From TMED14 sp002167805 (lineage in GTDB: Bacteria > Bacteroidota > Bacteroidia > Flavobacteriales > Schleiferiaceae), in NCBI GenBank assembly GCA_965655795.1, contig CBFHHY010000001.1, positions 248,001 through 312,000 of the forward strand: DNA of 64,000 bases. Direction: 5' to 3'. The translations under genes and the position numbers were made by a program. Below the pieces are notes generated by a model. That model saw nothing but the letters and a program-made list of their open reading frames with translations, ran no database searches and was not told where the DNA came from. This document shows, in pieces, positions 52,581 through 61,700 of the stretch. How positions within the stretch are numbered: the first letter of the stretch is position 1; the number at the start of each line of letters is the position of its first letter.

Positions 52581-52692
52581 TCATTATAAACAAAAAAAAT
52601 AATTATATTTAAATTGTTAGTTTTGAATGCTTTATATAAAAAAGAATACGTGTATTATTCACACGAAGAGTCTAAAAATATTCTTATCTGAA

Positions 52693-54150
52693 CTATATAC
52701 CGAATGCGAAATAATCCGGTCTTCCATCGGAACGGTACCCTTGAAGTAGAACTCCATCCCCAGGGTTTAAAGTTTTAATAATATTTTCAACGTCGTCTTG
52801 AGAATTGACTGCCTTGTTATTTAATCGCGTTAAAATAAAGTCCTTGGGTACTCCTGCTTTTTTTAATTTCCCATTGCCTACATTTGATATGATCACTCCA
52901 AATTGGATTCCGTATTTATTTTTTTGTTCTTCACTTAAAGCTTCAAATTTGGCTCCAAGGCTTAATTGGGATTCAATCTCTTCTTTTTTGATCATATCTG
53001 TATTTCCATCGCGATTCCGAAGTGTGATATTGAAACTCTTTTTCTTTTCACCTCTTAAAATTTGAACTTTAATTTTATCCCCAGGTCTTCTGCTTCCAAT
53101 GGCTTCCAAAAGTTCCGATGATTTCGTTATAGTCTTGTCTTCTACTTTGACAATAACATCACCTTTTTTGATTCCTGCTTCTCTTGCCGCCCCATTAGGA
53201 GTTATATCAGTGATGTAAACACCTTGACTAGCAGATAAAGATTCTTTCTCTACTAAATCCTGATTGACATCTAAAATATTGACACCCAAGTAAGCTCTTT
53301 GGACTGTGCCATATTTAAGCATATCGTCAACAACTTTCCTTACAATGTTTGCAGGCACTGCAAAACTATACCCTTCATATGAACCTGAGCGAGTACTAAT
53401 TGCAGTATTAATCCCAATTAATTGTCCGGATGTGTTGATTAAAGCACCTCCACTATTTCCTGGATTTACAGCAGCATCAGTTTGGATAAATGCTTCGATT
53501 GCAGATTTATCGTCAATTATATTTATATTTCTGCCTTTTGCAGAGATAATGCCGGCAGTAACTGTGGATGTTAGATTAAAAGGGTTTCCTACAGCAAGAA
53601 CCCATTCGCCAAGCTTTAGATCATCTGAATTTCCGAAAGTTAAAAGCGGAAGATTTTTTACATCAATTTTCAAGACAGCAAGATCTGTTGTGGGATCCGT
53701 TCCGATAATTTCCGCCGGGTACTCTCTGTTATCATTTAAACTAACTTTTACTTCTTTAGCATTTTCTACGACATGATTATTGGTTACTATATAACCATCC
53801 TCCGAGATAATAACTCCTGAGCCAGAGCTTTGGACAATTCTAGGGGTTGCTTTTGGTTGGGATTCACCAAAACCAAAGAAAAAGTCTCTAAATGGATTAT
53901 AATAATATCCTTGTTCAACAGAGGTTTTGACATGAACAACTGAATTAACAGCTTCTTCCGCAGCAATGCTAAAATCTGTGGAGGATGTAATTCCTTTTAC
54001 ACGCTCAATTACTTTGATACTTTGAGTATTTTCTATACTTTTTTCAATTTTAGGTTCTTGAAATTCTGAAAATAAAACTGCACCAAAAAGGCCGCTTATC
54101 ACACTAATTAAGATGACAATTAGGGTAGAAGAAAATGATCTTTGAGACAT
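52693..54150 (-). CDS. degP: DegP/HtrA-family periplasmic serine protease
   Basis: A 485-residue envelope protease with an N-terminal signal anchor (TLIVILISVISGLFGAVLF). The trypsin-like triad is present: His in IVTNNHVVENA near residue 125, Asp in TDPTTDLAVLKI near 155, Ser in VNPGNSGGALI near 231. PDZ1 follows (AYLGVNI, GVYITDITPNGAAREAGIK), then a shorter second PDZ-like region (GVIISNVGNGKLKKAGVPKD). It removes misfolded envelope proteins. It runs divergently from dapF. Confidence 0.95.
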   Translation of the reverse strand: MSQRSFSSTLIVILISVISGLFGAVLFSEFQEPKIEKSIENTQSIKVIERVKGITSSTDFSIAAEEAVNSVVHVKTSVEQGYYYNPFRDFFFGFGESQPKATPRIVQSSGSGVIISEDGYIVTNNHVVENAKEVKVSLNDNREYPAEIIGTDPTTDLAVLKIDVKNLPLLTFGNSDDLKLGEWVLAVGNPFNLTSTVTAGIISAKGRNINIIDDKSAIEAFIQTDAAVNPGNSGGALINTSGQLIGINTAISTRSGSYEGYSFAVPANIVRKVVDDMLKYGTVQRAYLGVNILDVNQDLVEKESLSASQGVYITDITPNGAAREAGIKKGDVIVKVEDKTITKSSELLEAIGSRRPGDKIKVQILRGEKKKSFNITLRNRDGNTDMIKKEEIESQLSLGAKFEALSEEQKNKYGIQFGVIISNVGNGKLKKAGVPKDFILTRLNNKAVNSQDDVENIIKTLNPGDGVLLQGYRSDGRPDYFAFGI

Positions 54151-54217
54151 AAATTTTTTTTTTTAAATATACTATATGTTGGTTTTCAAAAACCATTCCA
54201 CTTGCTACATTTACATA

Positions 54218-54991
54218 ATGTTAAGACAATTTGTCAAGTACCATGGTTCTGGAAACGATTTCATTATTTTTTCCGGCAAGCCAAATAGAATAAAGTCTTC
54301 TGATATTCAGGACTTGTGTAAAAGGAGTTTTGGAGTTGGTGCGGATGGTGTCATGTTCATTGAGAAACCTGAATTGAAGAGTATCGATTTCATTGTTCAT
54401 TTTTATAATCCAGATGGCAAACTTGGATCTCTGTGTGGAAACGGTTCACGATGTGCAGTTTCATTTGCGTCGTCACTTTCCTTTTTCCATGGGAAGTCAT
54501 GCACGTTTGAGGCCTTTGATGGTAGGCACAGTGGCCAATTATTGGATAATGATTTGGTTAGTATTAATTTTCTAAATTCAACAAAACCTGTAAAGCAGGC
54601 TTCAGGTTTTTTTGTAAATACTGGCTCTCCGCATTACATTGAAATCGTAGATAATCTGAATCAAATCAACCTTGCTGGAATCGGCCCTTCGATGAGCAAG
54701 GATGTCTTTCCCTCAATAGCATGTAATATTAATTTTGTTCAGAGGGATGGAGATAGTTTTAAAATGATAACTTTTGAAAGAGGTGTAGAAAAAGAGACAT
54801 TGAGTTGCGGAACTGGTGCTGTTGCTGTTGCGTTGGTATTAAATCAAATAAGTAACATCAAATCTCCAATTACTGTAACTGCAAAAGGAGGAAATCTAAA
54901 AGTGGATTTTTCTTTTGAGAATGAAGTTTACAATAATATAGTATTAACAGGCCCTGTAAAGAGGGTATTTCAGGGGGAATGCAACATTTAG
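54218..54991 (+). CDS. dapF: Diaminopimelate epimerase
   Basis: Converts LL- to meso-diaminopimelate for lysine and cell-wall synthesis. The ATG at 54218 gives the family start LRQFVKYHGSGNDFIIFSG; the frame upstream is not conserved in character. Both catalytic cysteines are there: LCGNGSRCAVSFA near residue 75 and TLSCGTGAVAVALVL near 200. The length, 257, is typical. A GNAT gene overlaps the end by 13 bases. Confidence 0.95.
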   Translation: MLRQFVKYHGSGNDFIIFSGKPNRIKSSDIQDLCKRSFGVGADGVMFIEKPELKSIDFIVHFYNPDGKLGSLCGNGSRCAVSFASSLSFFHGKSCTFEAFDGRHSGQLLDNDLVSINFLNSTKPVKQASGFFVNTGSPHYIEIVDNLNQINLAGIGPSMSKDVFPSIACNINFVQRDGDSFKMITFERGVEKETLSCGTGAVAVALVLNQISNIKSPITVTAKGGNLKVDFSFENEVYNNIVLTGPVKRVFQGECNI

Positions 54992-55509
54992 AATCAAAGA
55001 ATATCGTTTTAAGGCCTTTGGAGCCATCAGACATTATAAATCTCTTGAAATGGGAAAATGATCCAGAGAATTGGGTTCTAGGGATCCGCACAACTCCGTA
55101 TTCAAGGCACTCCTTGGAAAAATATATTTTAAATTCGGAAAATGACTTTTGGGAAGTAAAGCAAATTCGTTTTGCCATAACTCAAAAGTCAGATGAATTA
55201 TGTATTGGCCTAATTGATATATTTGATGCTCAGCCATTGCATTTGAGAGCTGAGGTCGGAATATTAATTGATCCAAAATTTCGGGGAAATGGCTTTGCTT
55301 TCCAATCTTTGCAAATAATTCAGAAGTGGGCAAGTAATTATGCGATGTTAAAATCTTTGAGCGCCAACGTTTTCTCTGAAAATACCGCTTCTTGCGGTGC
55401 ATTTGTAAAAGCTGGATTTAAAAAAAGTGGTATTTTAAAATCATGGTTTAAGACTCCAATGGGTTGGAAAGATGTTACAATTTTGCAGTGGCAATCATCA
55501 AAATTCTGA
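54979..55509 (+). CDS. GNAT acetyltransferase, RimJ/RimL-like
   Basis: A 176-residue acetyltransferase. It begins LESKNIVLRPLEPSDIINLL and has WENDPENW, the strand LCIGLIDIFD, the acetyl-CoA loop LIDPKFRGNGFAFQSLQII near residue 97, and NVFSENTASCGAFVKAGF near 135, as in N-terminal acetylases of ribosomal proteins or spermidine acetylase-like enzymes. An AGGGGGA sequence precedes its ATG inside dapF, one of the few SD-like leaders in the window. Substrate unknown. Confidence 0.88.
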   Translation: MQHLESKNIVLRPLEPSDIINLLKWENDPENWVLGIRTTPYSRHSLEKYILNSENDFWEVKQIRFAITQKSDELCIGLIDIFDAQPLHLRAEVGILIDPKFRGNGFAFQSLQIIQKWASNYAMLKSLSANVFSENTASCGAFVKAGFKKSGILKSWFKTPMGWKDVTILQWQSSKF

Positions 55510-55514
55510 GTTGA

Positions 55515-56531
55515 ATGAAAAAACTTATTTTAATTATTTTATTTGGAGCATTTGTATTCGCTGGAATAATTGCTTTTTCTCCTTATCGCGGGATGTTAAT
55601 AGACTTTTCAATTAAAAAAAAAACTGATTTACCTTTTTCTATTTATGTTCCTGAAGAGGGTGAATCCATATCTATTTTGTTGGATTCTCTCAAAGCTTCA
55701 GAGAAGATTCATTTCTCTAAATGGGTTTCATTGATAGCCCGAATTCGTGGTTATGATTCTGCTCGGTTTGGACATTATAAAATCGATTCAAATTTAGGAG
55801 CAATGCAGTTCTTGAGAAAATTATCTCTTGGTTATGAAGACCCAATTAGATTTAGAGTTGCGGGTTACAAGAATAGAGATAAATATTTACAAGAAATTTC
55901 TAATTTTTTTCCATGGTCGATAGATTCTTTGCGAAAACATCTTGGAAATGATAGCTCATGGACACATTTAATTCCCAATACTTATGAAATTTATTGGACA
56001 ACATCTCCAAAGGGAATTGCGAAGCGAATTGATCAAGAATACAAAATTTTTTGGGGAAATCATCGTAAAGCAAAAGCAGATGCTCTAGGTTTGAGTCCAG
56101 ATCAAGTAATGGTGTTAGCCTCTATTAGTCAAGCAGAGACAAAAGTTCTAGAGGAGATCTCCAGAGTTGCAGCATTGTTTGTAAGTAGGTTGAGAATTGG
56201 AAAGCGACTGGAATCAGACCCGACTGCAGTTTATGCGTTTCACGAATTAAACCCGGATGAAGGGGTGGTTAGGCGAGTGTCAAGGAAAATAACAAGGATA
56301 AAACACCCATATAATACTTATTATATATCAGGTCTTCCACCAAGTCCGCTTGCTTCTGTTGAACCACAGATAATAGATGCCGTATTACAATCAATTCCGA
56401 AAGGAGAAATTTATATGTGTGCGGATCCAAATCGTATTGGTTATCATAATTTCACATCATCTTTTAGACAACATCTAATAAATTCTCGTAAATATCACAA
56501 AAGCCTCAATCAACGTGGGATTCGACAGTGA
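55515..56531 (+). CDS. mltG: Endolytic transglycosylase MltG
   Basis: Cuts nascent peptidoglycan strands and sets their length. The 338-residue protein has a membrane anchor (ILIILFGAFVFAGIIAFS), a LysM-like middle, and the YceG catalytic region MVLASISQAETKVLEEISRV near residue 198 with the conserved Glu, RIGKRLESDPTAVYAF near 235, and YNTYYISGLPPSPLASVEPQ near 275. Its 3' end overlaps the convergent clpB gene by 26 bases. Confidence 0.93.
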   Translation: MKKLILIILFGAFVFAGIIAFSPYRGMLIDFSIKKKTDLPFSIYVPEEGESISILLDSLKASEKIHFSKWVSLIARIRGYDSARFGHYKIDSNLGAMQFLRKLSLGYEDPIRFRVAGYKNRDKYLQEISNFFPWSIDSLRKHLGNDSSWTHLIPNTYEIYWTTSPKGIAKRIDQEYKIFWGNHRKAKADALGLSPDQVMVLASISQAETKVLEEISRVAALFVSRLRIGKRLESDPTAVYAFHELNPDEGVVRRVSRKITRIKHPYNTYYISGLPPSPLASVEPQIIDAVLQSIPKGEIYMCADPNRIGYHNFTSSFRQHLINSRKYHKSLNQRGIRQ

Positions 56532-58632
56532 GATTCTTGAAAAAAATCACTCCATCCACTGCATCGCCAAGGATTACTGAGTCTTTATTTATTTCATCCC
56601 TTAGGAGCATTTTTGAAAGTTCGTTAATCACTCGTCTTTGAATTATTCTTTTTACAGGTCTTGCTCCAAAAATGGGATCAAAACTTTCTTGAGCCAACAT
56701 TGAAACTGCTTCATCAGTGAAATCTATGGTTATATTTTTCAGTTGATCAAGTTGTTTTATAATTTCGGAGAGTTGTAATTTCACAATGGCCTTGAGATCT
56801 TTTTTTTCCAATGGTTTGAATGCAATGATCTCATCAATTCTATTTATAAACTCTGGTTTAAAGGAATCTTCTAATATTTCGTTCAGCTCCTCTTGAATTT
56901 TGCCCTCTAAAAGAAGCTCTGAGCCAATATTTGATGTCATGATTACAATACAGTTTTTAAAGTTAATTTGTCTCCCTTTACTATCGCGCAAATGACCATC
57001 ATCAAGAACTTGAAGTAATACATTAAAAACATCTGGATTGGCTTTTTCAATTTCATCTAGTAATACAATTGAGTAAGGCTTTTGTCTGATGGCTTCGGTA
57101 AGCTGTCCACCTTCTTCGTGCCCAATATAACCTGGAGGTGATCCTATTAACCTCGATATGGAGTGTCTTTCTTGGTATTCGCTCATATCGATTCTAACCA
57201 TTGCACTTTCATCATTAAAAATAAAACTAGCAAGACATCGCGCCAATTCAGTTTTTCCAACACCTGTAGGGCCAATAAATAAGAAAGAGCCAAGTGGCTT
57301 TTTGGGATCATTTAATCCTGCCCTAGATCTTCTCAAGGCATTGGATAATGCCGAAATTGCTTCACTTTGACCAACAATCGAGTTGCTTAATTCATTTTCT
57401 AATCTAAGGAGTTTACTCTTTTCACTTTCAATCATTTTATTAATAGGTACCCCTGTCCATCTAGCAACTGTTTCCGAAATATCATGTTCTGATACTTCTT
57501 GTTGAACGAGTAGCTCAGGACCTTTAAGTTTCTCTAATTCTTTAAGTGCATTGGCTAATTTTTTTTCAAGTTTTCCAATTTTTCCATATCGAATTTCCGC
57601 TACAATTGCATAGTTTCCTGATCTTTCTGCTTGATCAGCTTCAAATCGACTTTGTTCAATTTCTTCTTTTGCATTTTGAACATTTTCAATTGTTTCTTTT
57701 TCTTTTTCCCACTGGGATGAAAGCTTTGATCTTTGTTCAATGATTTCTGCAAGATTTTGTTTTAGAATTTTTAATCTTTCTTTATCATTTTCTCTTTTAA
57801 CCGCTTCTTGTTCAATTTCAAGTTGAGCTAATTTTCTATCCAGACTGTCAAGCTCCTCAGGTTTTGAATTCATTTCTAATCTAATTTTTGAAGCAGCTTC
57901 GTCAATTAAATCAATTGCCTTATCAGGAAGAAATCTATCTGAAATGTATCGTTGGCTCAAGTCTACTGCTTGAATGACTGCGGCATCTTTGATTCTGACT
58001 TTATGATGACTTTCATATTTTTCCTTCAAACCTCTTAAAATGGCTATCGATGCATCTCTATCTGGTTCGCTAACTTGAACTTTTTGAAATCTTCTTTCTA
58101 GCGCTTTATCTTTTTCAAAATATTTCTGGTATTCTGAAAAAGTCGTAGCACCCAAACATCTCAACTCTCCTCTGGCTAGGGCAGGTTTGAGAATATTTGC
58201 AGCATCCATAGCACCATCTCCCGCTGATCCAGCACCTATTAAAGTATGGATTTCATCGATAAATAGAATCACCTCTCCATCTGAGTCAGCGACTTCCTTG
58301 ATAACGGATTTTAGTCTTTCTTCAAACTCACCTTTAAACTTAGCTCCAGCAATAAGTAGTCCCATATCCAAAGAATAAATCAATTTATTTTTTAAGTTAT
58401 CCGGGATATCACCTCTCATTATACGGTTTGCAAGTCCTTCGGCTATTGCTGTTTTTCCAACCCCGGGTGCTCCAACTAGAATTGGATTATTTTTCGTTCT
58501 TCGACTTAAAATTCTTAATATCCTTCTAATTTCATCTTCTCTCCCGATTACTGGATCTAATTTTCCTTCAGCAGCAAGAGCATTGAGATTTGAGGCAAAT
58601 TGATCTAATGTTTTAAAGTTGTTATCTGACAT
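56506..58632 (-). CDS. clpB: ClpB-type disaggregase without the Clp_N domain
   Basis: Hsp100 disaggregase working with DnaK. The 708-residue protein starts about 40 residues before the first ATPase domain (LAAEGKLDPVIGREDEIRRI), so the 150-residue Clp_N domain is absent. NBD1 has GAPGVGKTAIAEGLA near residue 55 and VILFIDEIHTLIGAG. A full ClpB middle coiled coil follows (SKPEELDSLDRKLAQLEIEQ, AEIRYGKIGKLEKKL). NBD2 has GPTGVGKTELARCLA near 457 and GSPPGYIGHEEGGQLTEAIR. The M-domain shows it is ClpB, not ClpA/C. Upstream DNA does not encode a lost N domain. Confidence 0.93.
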   Translation of the reverse strand: MSDNNFKTLDQFASNLNALAAEGKLDPVIGREDEIRRILRILSRRTKNNPILVGAPGVGKTAIAEGLANRIMRGDIPDNLKNKLIYSLDMGLLIAGAKFKGEFEERLKSVIKEVADSDGEVILFIDEIHTLIGAGSAGDGAMDAANILKPALARGELRCLGATTFSEYQKYFEKDKALERRFQKVQVSEPDRDASIAILRGLKEKYESHHKVRIKDAAVIQAVDLSQRYISDRFLPDKAIDLIDEAASKIRLEMNSKPEELDSLDRKLAQLEIEQEAVKRENDKERLKILKQNLAEIIEQRSKLSSQWEKEKETIENVQNAKEEIEQSRFEADQAERSGNYAIVAEIRYGKIGKLEKKLANALKELEKLKGPELLVQQEVSEHDISETVARWTGVPINKMIESEKSKLLRLENELSNSIVGQSEAISALSNALRRSRAGLNDPKKPLGSFLFIGPTGVGKTELARCLASFIFNDESAMVRIDMSEYQERHSISRLIGSPPGYIGHEEGGQLTEAIRQKPYSIVLLDEIEKANPDVFNVLLQVLDDGHLRDSKGRQINFKNCIVIMTSNIGSELLLEGKIQEELNEILEDSFKPEFINRIDEIIAFKPLEKKDLKAIVKLQLSEIIKQLDQLKNITIDFTDEAVSMLAQESFDPIFGARPVKRIIQRRVINELSKMLLRDEINKDSVILGDAVDGVIFFKNLTVESHVD

Positions 58633-58687
58633 TTAATGTTTTCTTTTCAAAACCACAAATCAGATGCCGAAGGGTTTTTTGGGCCAA

Positions 58688-58720
58688 AATGACAGTATTT
58701 TCAACTCTAAAAGTGTCATT
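58688..58720. promoter_or_regulatory. Inverted repeat AATGACA / TGTCATT upstream of clpB
   Basis: Perfect 7-base arms (58688-58694 and 58714-58720) flank 19 bases, centred about 70 bases before the clpB ATG. The TGACA core recurs upstream of dnaK with different spacing. Operator function is speculative. Confidence 0.25.
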
Positions 58721-58762
58721 ATGGCTACTTAAATCTATAAAATGTTCATATTCTAATAAATC

Positions 58763-61700
58763 TTAATGTTGAACTATGAACTTTCTAATTATTGACTTTC
58801 CGTCAACACGGACTTCAAGGAAATGAAGACCATTGGAATAATTAGAAGCATCAAAATTAATTCTATTCGATCCCTTTTCACCATTTATTTGACTTTCCAT
58901 TAGGATTTGACCTAAACTATTTGAAATCGATATACTCAAATCTATTTTTTCGGAAGCATTGAAATCTATGGTTCCTAGATCCGAAATAGGGTTTGGAGAA
59001 ATGTGACCTAAGAAAAAACCAGGAATGATTATTTCCTGTATTCCGATACCTACAATATCTGCAGGAGTTCCCGCTGGCATTTCTTCTAGGCAGAAATCAT
59101 CAACTGCCCATCCTTGATCATGGTAAGTATAATCAGCACCAAATCTAAATCTGAAAACTAAACTTCCTGGTTTTTCAACTGTAAATTTGATGGTAGAAGT
59201 TATGTAGCCATTGGTATTGCCAGACCAGCCCGGTCTTATAATATCTAATGAGGTAACATTTGTTGTATTGTACCATAGACCATTCGTCAGGGAGCTTCCA
59301 AGTGTATACCAAGTAATTCCTCCATCATATGACCAATCTACGTTTCCACCATCGTGGTATAACTCTGTGATCATTTGATGATCGAAGCTCATGTTGTATA
59401 CTTTAAAGGTGTCAAGTACAAAGAATGGAGTATGAAGTGCACTTTGGCCCATATGATTGTAATTACTGTCTAATCTTGTCATCCATGCACTGGAACCACT
59501 CGATGCGCTTGAAATATCAGTTTGATTAGGTGTCCCAAATTCCCAATCATGTGGAAGTGATTTAATGGATGGGTGGAGAGGTAGCCACGATGCAATGTTA
59601 GGATCTTCAAAATCATTACAGTAGGGGTTTAGTAAATCAACATTTATTCTATCTAATGTTGTAAACGCTAGACATAATGAATCATCAGAAACCAAATTAT
59701 CACCTTTAGCATTGGGACGAGATGTTTCCACACATATATTGTATGTCCCTGCCCCATTATTTACCCATAACTGTTTGATGTCATACCATTGTCTTTGCCC
59801 ACGCATCATTGGAGTAGTGCTTCCAGATTTATTCTTAAAGACCACCGTTTCGTAGTTAGACCAGGGGCCTCCGTTGACTTTATAGCGAACCTTACAAGAG
59901 TCTAATAGTTTAGCACCCGTATTCTCTATACGAACTCTGAGGTGTGAAGTATCTCCCGGAATAATAAGATATTCGAGAGTTTCAATTTCTACAGGTGATG
60001 CAGAGTTTTGAGGAGGTACATAAACCTCAAAATCATCTATTGCCCAGCCCTTTGCACTACTTCCGGCAGAGGAAACCATCCTCGCCCTTAATTGTATAGG
60101 GTTGGTGGAGTAGTCCCAAACACTTAATGGTATAGAAGATGTTATCCATTGTCCTCCGCTACTTCCTAGCCAACCCGGAGTATTCAAAGAGGGTACAGCA
60201 GCCGATCCATAGCCAGATCCGTACCAATTGTAACCTACAGACATCGAAGCATTCCCTAAAGTATTCCAGGTTCCATTTTGGAAGTATTCGATTGCGCCTC
60301 CATCGCCTGCTGCAAAATCGAATTTATGTTTGAAACGCAGTTCCGCGGCTACAGTTGTATCAAACTCGGTAAGCGTCGGAATTCTCAAAATTTCTGTCAT
60401 TCCGGGTTGATAGTCATCTTTTAATCCTGTGATCCAACAATTTGTACCCGAGGCCGCACTGTTCCAGCCACCACCTTTTGCAGGAGTACCAAATTCCCAC
60501 ATTTGCAATGTGCCAGAGCCACCTTGTCCGAAAAAACTGAATTCATCTCCGATACAATTATCAAAATCAACTGGCCCAAAAGCAATGGGATAAGAGGTTG
60601 CACCTGATGAGATTTTTGACGCGGTATCATTTAATGCAAAACCGTCTCCAGTAAGAGTTGTCCAAGCCTTTACTTCAAAATCACCATTGTAATATGTTGG
60701 TGGAGTTGAAACAGTAATTGTAACCTCTGCGCCAGGAGCTAAAGGACCTGGGTGAGTAGTGGTGTAGGTTCCTGAATTTGCCGCAGTGCAAAGATCTTGA
60801 ACCGTGTAAGTTATGGGGATATTAGATTGAGCAACTGTACCATAGTTTATTACTTTGAATATTACATTTTGAGGATTCAATAAATTCACAGAGTTCAAAG
60901 GAGACTTGACAATGCTGACCCCAACATCTGACGCAGGTCTATCATAAATAATGATATCGTCCAAAGCGATATCTGCCATTTGTCCAGATCCGACTTTTCT
61001 TGCTAGAATTCTAATATTCACAACATCACCCGCATAGGGTCCAAGATCAACAATTTTAAATTTCCAATCATCGACTTCTTTGGTTTGCTGTGGATTTATT
61101 ATCGGAGCACCTGGTACTGTTTGCCAAGAGTTGCTTCCGTTTGGAATAACTTGAACGTTTAGGAGATTTATATCTGATCCGTACATGTGGTACCAAAAGG
61201 TTAACACTGGATTTGTTAATGACGAAAGGTCAACACATTTTGTTGTACTAAATAGAGCTGCTGGTCCATTATTTCCATAGGTTCCCTCAGCGTATAGGTA
61301 ATTACCTTTCTTTCCCCGAGACCATCTTGGTCCAGTTGAAAATGTGGGGGTCAAGTCATTCCCTATCATAAACGCATAATTTGATGAATTGGAAGCCGGA
61401 AGAGCTTCCCAATCTTGCGTATTGAATGTTCCTGGGTTGGCTGCAGTTCCGTTACCTGGTGCCCATCCAGCTCCATCAAAATCTTGAATATGCGGAAATT
61501 GATTGATAGGGACTTTATGCTCAATGAAAATCGGACCGATACTATCATTGCTTGAATTGGGATCACCTTGAACCTCAGACCATGCATATATATCATAATT
61601 TGTGAAAGCACTCATATTTGCTTTTGGTGTGAAAGTATATGAGGCTGTATCCCCGAGACCTAATAACTGATATAAGGTGTCTCTAAATATATTGGTGGTA

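Noticed and set aside
58633..58762. Possible frameshifted Clp_N domain upstream of clpB
   Set aside because: Reading all minus-strand frames shows no Clp_N-like sequence, and the space (130 bases) is far too small for 150 residues.
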